From: Gammaproteobacteria bacterium
Lineage (GTDB): Bacteria; Pseudomonadota; Gammaproteobacteria; Pseudomonadales; Azotimanducaceae
NCBI GenBank assembly: GCA_002708205.1
Contig: PAMR01000007.1
Location: 63,406 to 73,126, forward strand
DNA: 9,721 nucleotides
Reading direction: 5' to 3'
Below, piece after piece: positions 6,481 to 9,721 of this stretch (the stretch's first letter is position 1; each line of letters opens with the position of its first letter). A program made the position numbers and the translations under genes. The notes beneath the pieces are model-generated. The model searched no databases. It saw only the letters and a list, made by a program, of their open reading frames with translations, and was not told where the DNA came from.

Positions 6481-7725
6481 TTAATTGCGTTTGACGTTAC
6501 GAAATGGGCCCGTATCCATGCGAGGCTCCTTGGGCATTCCGAGTACTCTTTCAGCAATAATGTTTCTTTGAATTTCATCGGTACCTCCAGCGATAGAGGT
6601 GGCCGGAACGGACACAAGAATTTCGGAGATGACTCCGCCCAAAGGACTTTGGGGTCCAGTAAGCATGGCGCTAGCACCCGCGATTATGGTGTGCACGTTC
6701 GATGCCTGGCGTGCGACATTGCTCCCTGCGAGCTTGCCTAATGAACCTTCGGGTCCTTGTGGCTTCCCCTGTTGCTGGGCCGCACGCGCTCGTCGTGCTG
6801 TCCATTCAGCGCAACGGGCCATGGTAAGTAGCCGAGCGATTTCTTGCCTAACCGTTGGATCAGAGATTTTCCCGGTTTCTTTTGCGCGTTGCATTACGAG
6901 GTCGACTCGCCCGGCTCGTTGTGGATACCACTTGTACGGTTCCATAACGGTTTCTATTTCTTGGCGTTCCTCATCATAAATTCGCCCCGGCAAGTCCATA
7001 GTATTGGGTACACCTCGTGCTCCATCTGCTCCTCTTCGTTCGTGCATAAGGGTAGTCATCGCTACTTTCCAACCGTTTCCAATCTCCGATACTTGGTTTT
7101 CTAACGGTATGGTGGCATCAGTAAAAAAGACTTGGTTGAAAGACGCATGCCCATTCATTTGTTTCAGGGGTCGTACTTCGACGCCTTTTTGCTTCATGTC
7201 TAGCACAAAGTAAGTCAGCCCATCGTGTTTCGTTGCATCCCAATCGGTGCGGGCTAGCAACAGACCAAAGTCCGCATGATGCGCGCTCGTCGTCCAAACT
7301 TTTTGGCCATTCACGACCCAAACGTCGTCGTGTAGATCGGCTCGCGTTGTCGCTCCGGCTAGATCAGACCCGCTGCCTGGTTCGCTAAAAAGTTGGCACC
7401 AAGTATCCTCGCCCGTAAGAATACGGCGAAGGAACCTTTTTTTTTGTTCCTCAGTGCCGTGTTCGAGCAGCGTGGCCGCAGCCAAAAGTCGGATTCCAGT
7501 TTTGGCTACTCCAATGGCATGGCTTTTTGAGAACTCCTGGTCAACTATCGGAACGAGACCTTGCGGGAGGTCTTTTCCGAACCATTCTTTGGGCCAAGTT
7601 GGCATGCCCCAACCCGAGTCTGCCAGCTTTGATCGCCATTGCACTAGAGGAGCATTAGGATCCCAGTTTGCGTCGATCCAACCCCGAACGTCAGCACGGA
7701 TTGAATTTTCGTCGTATTCGTCCAC
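6481..7725 (-). CDS. Acyl-CoA dehydrogenase, catalytic-type subunit
   Basis: FAD-dependent acyl-CoA dehydrogenase of 414 residues that introduces an alpha,beta double bond into an acyl-CoA and passes electrons to electron-transfer flavoprotein. CQLFSEPGSGSDLA (110-123) and VNGQKVWTTSAHHADFG (138-154) are the flavin- and substrate-binding signature regions. GGTDEIQRNIIAERVLG (380-396) is the C-terminal signature. The position of the medium-chain enzyme's base is Gly380 here. GWKVAMTTLMHER (218-230) aligns without gaps with the helix holding the isovaleryl-CoA dehydrogenase base, making Glu229 the likely catalytic residue. The start is GTG at 7725-7723, directly abutting the TGA of the preceding dehydrogenase gene, with GGAGGT four bases upstream. 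The family branch resembles mycobacterial FadE proteins that work as mixed pairs on steroid or branched acyl-CoAs. Partnership with the upstream subunit is inferred from order and residue pattern. Confidence 0.92.
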   Translation of the reverse strand: MDEYDENSIRADVRGWIDANWDPNAPLVQWRSKLADSGWGMPTWPKEWFGKDLPQGLVPIVDQEFSKSHAIGVAKTGIRLLAAATLLEHGTEEQKKRFLRRILTGEDTWCQLFSEPGSGSDLAGATTRADLHDDVWVVNGQKVWTTSAHHADFGLLLARTDWDATKHDGLTYFVLDMKQKGVEVRPLKQMNGHASFNQVFFTDATIPLENQVSEIGNGWKVAMTTLMHERRGADGARGVPNTMDLPGRIYDEERQEIETVMEPYKWYPQRAGRVDLVMQRAKETGKISDPTVRQEIARLLTMARCAEWTARRARAAQQQGKPQGPEGSLGKLAGSNVARQASNVHTIIAGASAMLTGPQSPLGGVISEILVSVPATSIAGGTDEIQRNIIAERVLGMPKEPRMDTGPFRNVKRN

Positions 7726-8826
7726 TCAGACCTCCATTCGCGAAAGCATGAGTTCTCGATGGTAACTGGGATCACCGAGGAGAACCTCTGAACTTTTAGC
7801 TCGTTTAAACCAGAGGTGGCTGTCGTTATCCCAAGTAAAACCAATTCCACCATGAATTTGAATACAGTCACGCGCCGCATGTAAAAAAGCTTCAGAAGCG
7901 GCCGCTTTTGCCAGGCTGGAGATTACAGGCAACTCTGGATCGTTGGTTGCTACGGCCTGCGCGGCGGCATAAGCAGCGGATTTAGCCATTTCGACTTCGA
8001 GTAGGAGATCGGAGCAAATGTGCTTTATGGCTTGGAACGAACCGACTGCTCTACCAAATTGCATTCGGAATTTTGCATACTCTACGGCGCTTTCGAGCAT
8101 CTGTTGTGCCCCACCAACCATTTCGTTTGAGAGTGCTACAGCGGCTAGATCGAGGAAATTACTATAGTTCTGAGTCTGGTCTCCACTGCCTAACTGGATG
8201 GCCGGACAATTTTTAAAATCGACTGTTGATTGCTTTCGAGTCTGGTCCAGTGTTTCTGATATGGAGCAAGTCAGGCCGTCGCTGGTCCGGTCTACAAGAA
8301 AGAAACCGAGCCCCGTCTTTGTCCGAGCGATAGTGATAATTTGATCTGCTGAACTACCGTCGATAACGAAGTGCTTTGATCCATTAATGACTCCTTTATC
8401 GAATGTAGTTTGGACGGCTTGGGCGTCCCATCGACCATCGTATTCCGTGAAAGCAACTGTGGCTGAAGCAATCCCTTGAGTAAGTGGGGGTAAAAGCTCA
8501 GTTTGTTGTTCAGAGGTGCCGCATAGCATAATCGCATTACACGCGAAAACCGAAGATGATAAGAAGGGTGAACAAAGCAACTCCTTCCCCATTTCCTCGA
8601 GGGCGATACCTAGTTCGATATACGATAGGCCGACGCCCCCATGTGTTTCAGGTACGTGGATCCCTCCCATACCGAGATCGTGACATAGACTTCGCCAGGT
8701 CTGTTTGTTATAGCCCAGTTCTGTTTCCATAAGTTGCCGTACTTCGGACGAGCTGGAATGGTCATTGAGAAAACGCTTTAGCGTATCGCGCAATTGGTCC
8801 TGTTCATCCGTAAATGTAAATTGCAC
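7726..8826 (-). CDS. Acyl-CoA dehydrogenase-like protein lacking the catalytic Glu (probable partner subunit)
   Basis: Acyl-CoA dehydrogenase fold of 366 residues from the chosen GTG start at 8826: the N-terminal MQFTFTDEQ opening is typical of the family, GAG lies eight bases upstream, and the start falls 28 bases after the dioxygenase stop. An ATG at 8889 (387 residues) or TTG at 8919 would overlap the dioxygenase gene and add a non-family-like leader. FRMQFGR (253-259), QIHGGIGF (323-330) and KRAKSSEVLLGD (341-352) are recognisable. At the position of the medium-chain enzyme's catalytic Glu there is Leu350, and at the isovaleryl-type position there is Ala228, so neither known base is present. 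Such glutamate-free subunits occur in alpha2beta2 dehydrogenases of mycobacterial steroid breakdown. Its last codons (Met-Glu-Val-stop) contain the ribosome binding site of the next gene, so the two are probably co-translated and form one enzyme. Confidence 0.9.
   Translation of the reverse strand: MQFTFTDEQDQLRDTLKRFLNDHSSSSEVRQLMETELGYNKQTWRSLCHDLGMGGIHVPETHGGVGLSYIELGIALEEMGKELLCSPFLSSSVFACNAIMLCGTSEQQTELLPPLTQGIASATVAFTEYDGRWDAQAVQTTFDKGVINGSKHFVIDGSSADQIITIARTKTGLGFFLVDRTSDGLTCSISETLDQTRKQSTVDFKNCPAIQLGSGDQTQNYSNFLDLAAVALSNEMVGGAQQMLESAVEYAKFRMQFGRAVGSFQAIKHICSDLLLEVEMAKSAAYAAAQAVATNDPELPVISSLAKAAASEAFLHAARDCIQIHGGIGFTWDNDSHLWFKRAKSSEVLLGDPSYHRELMLSRMEV
7730..7735 (-). promoter_or_regulatory. 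Perfect Shine-Dalgarno site inside the end of the upstream dehydrogenase gene
   Basis: GGAGGT on the minus strand, four bases before GTG 7725. It lies wholly in the last codons of the upstream gene, so ribosomes finishing that gene sit on the start of the next. This arrangement supports a one-to-one subunit ratio and decides the GTG start. Confidence 0.8.
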
Positions 8827-8854
8827 TAGAATATCTCGAGAAAATTTGGGCGAT

Positions 8855-9721
8855 TCATCTGGAAGAGTAGGAGATAGGACCGCGTTCATCTTTGAAACCC
8901 CAGGGATCCTCGTATCCAATTAATTCCTTGAAACGAGCATCGTTACGGCTCAGTATCGCATCGCTCATCCGCCCCCGAAAATCCTCTTGAGCGCGATAGT
9001 GCGGTCCGCAATAGTAGGCGTTGATGGATAGTCTCAGCCCCGGGTTAATTCGCGGGAAAGCCCCATGCCAAACATTGCCATGGAATACCAAAACGGAACC
9101 GGCCGGCGCTTCTACTGGAACTGCCTTGTCAGCACCTTCCCCCGGTCGTGGGTGCCTTTGCAATCGATGCGAGCCGGGTACAATGCAGAAAGCACCGTTT
9201 TCCTTCGTATAATCGGTGAGAATCCAATTGGTATTAAAGACATGAGGTTTGGAGGGTAGGGGACCATTTCGATACAGACCGGAATCGTCATGTAGGCCTA
9301 AACTTGGTCCGTATCCAATTTTATTTGGCCATTTAATGAAGCAAGTGAGTGAGGAAAGCTGACATCTCTCTCCAAGATAGTACTCGACAAGCGGGAGCGT
9401 TGCAGAGTGCTGAACAATTTCTTCGAAAACCTGGTTCTTCTCCAGAAATGCATACAATAAATATTGGCTGTCGTTTGATCCTGCCCCATCCAATGTACCG
9501 TGGGTACCTGCTTTTATGTCGTGGGCTATGCCTGTACGCGCTTCAGCGATTTCTAAGACCGCCTTCCGAGCCCTTCCCAAAATCTCTGTTTCACCAAGCT
9601 GATCTGGCCGGATAACGGTCAGCCCGTATGCTTCAAGCTCCTCTAAATTCTTTTCTAAATTACGTTCTTTTATCAAAGCGTATGACGGAGAGACCGTATT
9701 GAGTTCATCCCATTTCGCGGC
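8855..9721 (-). CDS. Phytanoyl-CoA dioxygenase (PhyH)-family Fe(II)/2-oxoglutarate oxygenase, 5' end beyond window
   Basis: Non-heme iron dioxygenase of the PhyH type, which hydroxylates a substrate while converting 2-oxoglutarate to succinate and CO2. Counting from the TTG at 9676, the iron ligands are His129 and Asp131 (LHDDSG) and His204 (VWHGAF), with Arg215 eleven residues later as the likely 2-oxoglutarate anchor. VPGSHR (166-171) is the usual PhyH turn. The double-stranded beta-helix core is complete. The frame remains open for 15 more codons to the right edge, these look coding, and the TTG has no ribosome binding site, so the true start is most likely outside the window and the gene is partial here. 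It is the first visible gene of the operon, 28 bases ahead of the dehydrogenase pair. Family members act on acyl-CoAs, free acids, or small osmolyte and alkaloid-like molecules, so the substrate is open. Confidence 0.9.
   Translation of the reverse strand, partial: AAKWDELNTVSPSYALIKERNLEKNLEELEAYGLTVIRPDQLGETEILGRARKAVLEIAEARTGIAHDIKAGTHGTLDGAGSNDSQYLLYAFLEKNQVFEEIVQHSATLPLVEYYLGERCQLSSLTCFIKWPNKIGYGPSLGLHDDSGLYRNGPLPSKPHVFNTNWILTDYTKENGAFCIVPGSHRLQRHPRPGEGADKAVPVEAPAGSVLVFHGNVWHGAFPRINPGLRLSINAYYCGPHYRAQEDFRGRMSDAILSRNDARFKELIGYEDPWGFKDERGPISYSSR

Noticed and set aside
6599..6979. Plus-strand open frame of 126 codons
   Set aside because: Opposite to the second acyl-CoA dehydrogenase gene; its Arg/Ala/Ser/Cys-rich content is that of an antisense frame.
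8855..8919. Longer N-terminus for the first dehydrogenase from TTG 8919 or ATG 8889
   Set aside because: It would overlap the dioxygenase gene by up to 65 bases and add residues unlike the family, whereas GTG 8826 gives the standard opening of the fold.
1..9721. Mobile element, CRISPR, toxin-antitoxin or phage defence system
   Set aside because: No terminal repeats, transposase motifs, regularly spaced repeats or nuclease/toxin motifs were seen; all genes are metabolic, transport or membrane-associated.

Overview
The window reads as a stretch of bacterial chromosome, most likely from a member of the Pseudomonadota and plausibly a gammaproteobacterium. That guess rests on overall protein style: a RhlG-like reductase, a PanF-like sodium symporter, tightly packed fatty-acid-type catabolic genes and a TolB-like/TPR membrane protein. 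Nothing in the window, such as rRNA or a lineage marker, fixes the taxon. Coding density is high, there are no mobile elements, CRISPR arrays, tRNAs or rRNAs, and no gene-free stretch exceeds 300 bases.

Layout. Bases 1-632 (minus strand) hold a short-chain dehydrogenase/reductase cut off by the left edge. After a 174-base spacer comes a PLP-dependent D-amino-acid enzyme of the DSD1 / D-serine dehydratase-like family (807-1910, minus). It is divergent from the only plus-strand gene, a membrane-anchored protein with a TolB-like domain and TPR-like repeats (2025-3350); the 114-base gap between them must serve both. That gene converges, with a 28-base gap, on a six-gene minus-strand cluster that fills the rest of the window.

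In transcription order (right to left) the cluster encodes: a phytanoyl-CoA dioxygenase-like Fe(II)/2-oxoglutarate enzyme (5' end beyond the right edge), an acyl-CoA dehydrogenase-like protein lacking the catalytic glutamate, a second acyl-CoA dehydrogenase that keeps a candidate catalytic glutamate, a crotonase carrying the catalytic acid triad of dienoyl-CoA isomerase, an FMN nitroreductase-family protein, and a PanF-like sodium:solute symporter. Gaps are 28, 0, 36, 10 and 26 bases and most starts have good Shine-Dalgarno sequences, so this is very probably one operon with its promoter outside the window.

Interpretation. The cluster looks like a catabolic module. The symporter could import an organic acid, the dioxygenase could hydroxylate it or its CoA ester, the paired dehydrogenases could form one heteromeric enzyme acting on a bulky or branched acyl-CoA, the crotonase could shift or hydrate a double bond, and the nitroreductase-family protein could reduce an enone or another electron-poor group. 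No CoA ligase, thiolase or regulator is visible here, so the substrate cannot be named. The most notable observation is the complementary catalytic-residue pattern of the two back-to-back acyl-CoA dehydrogenase genes.
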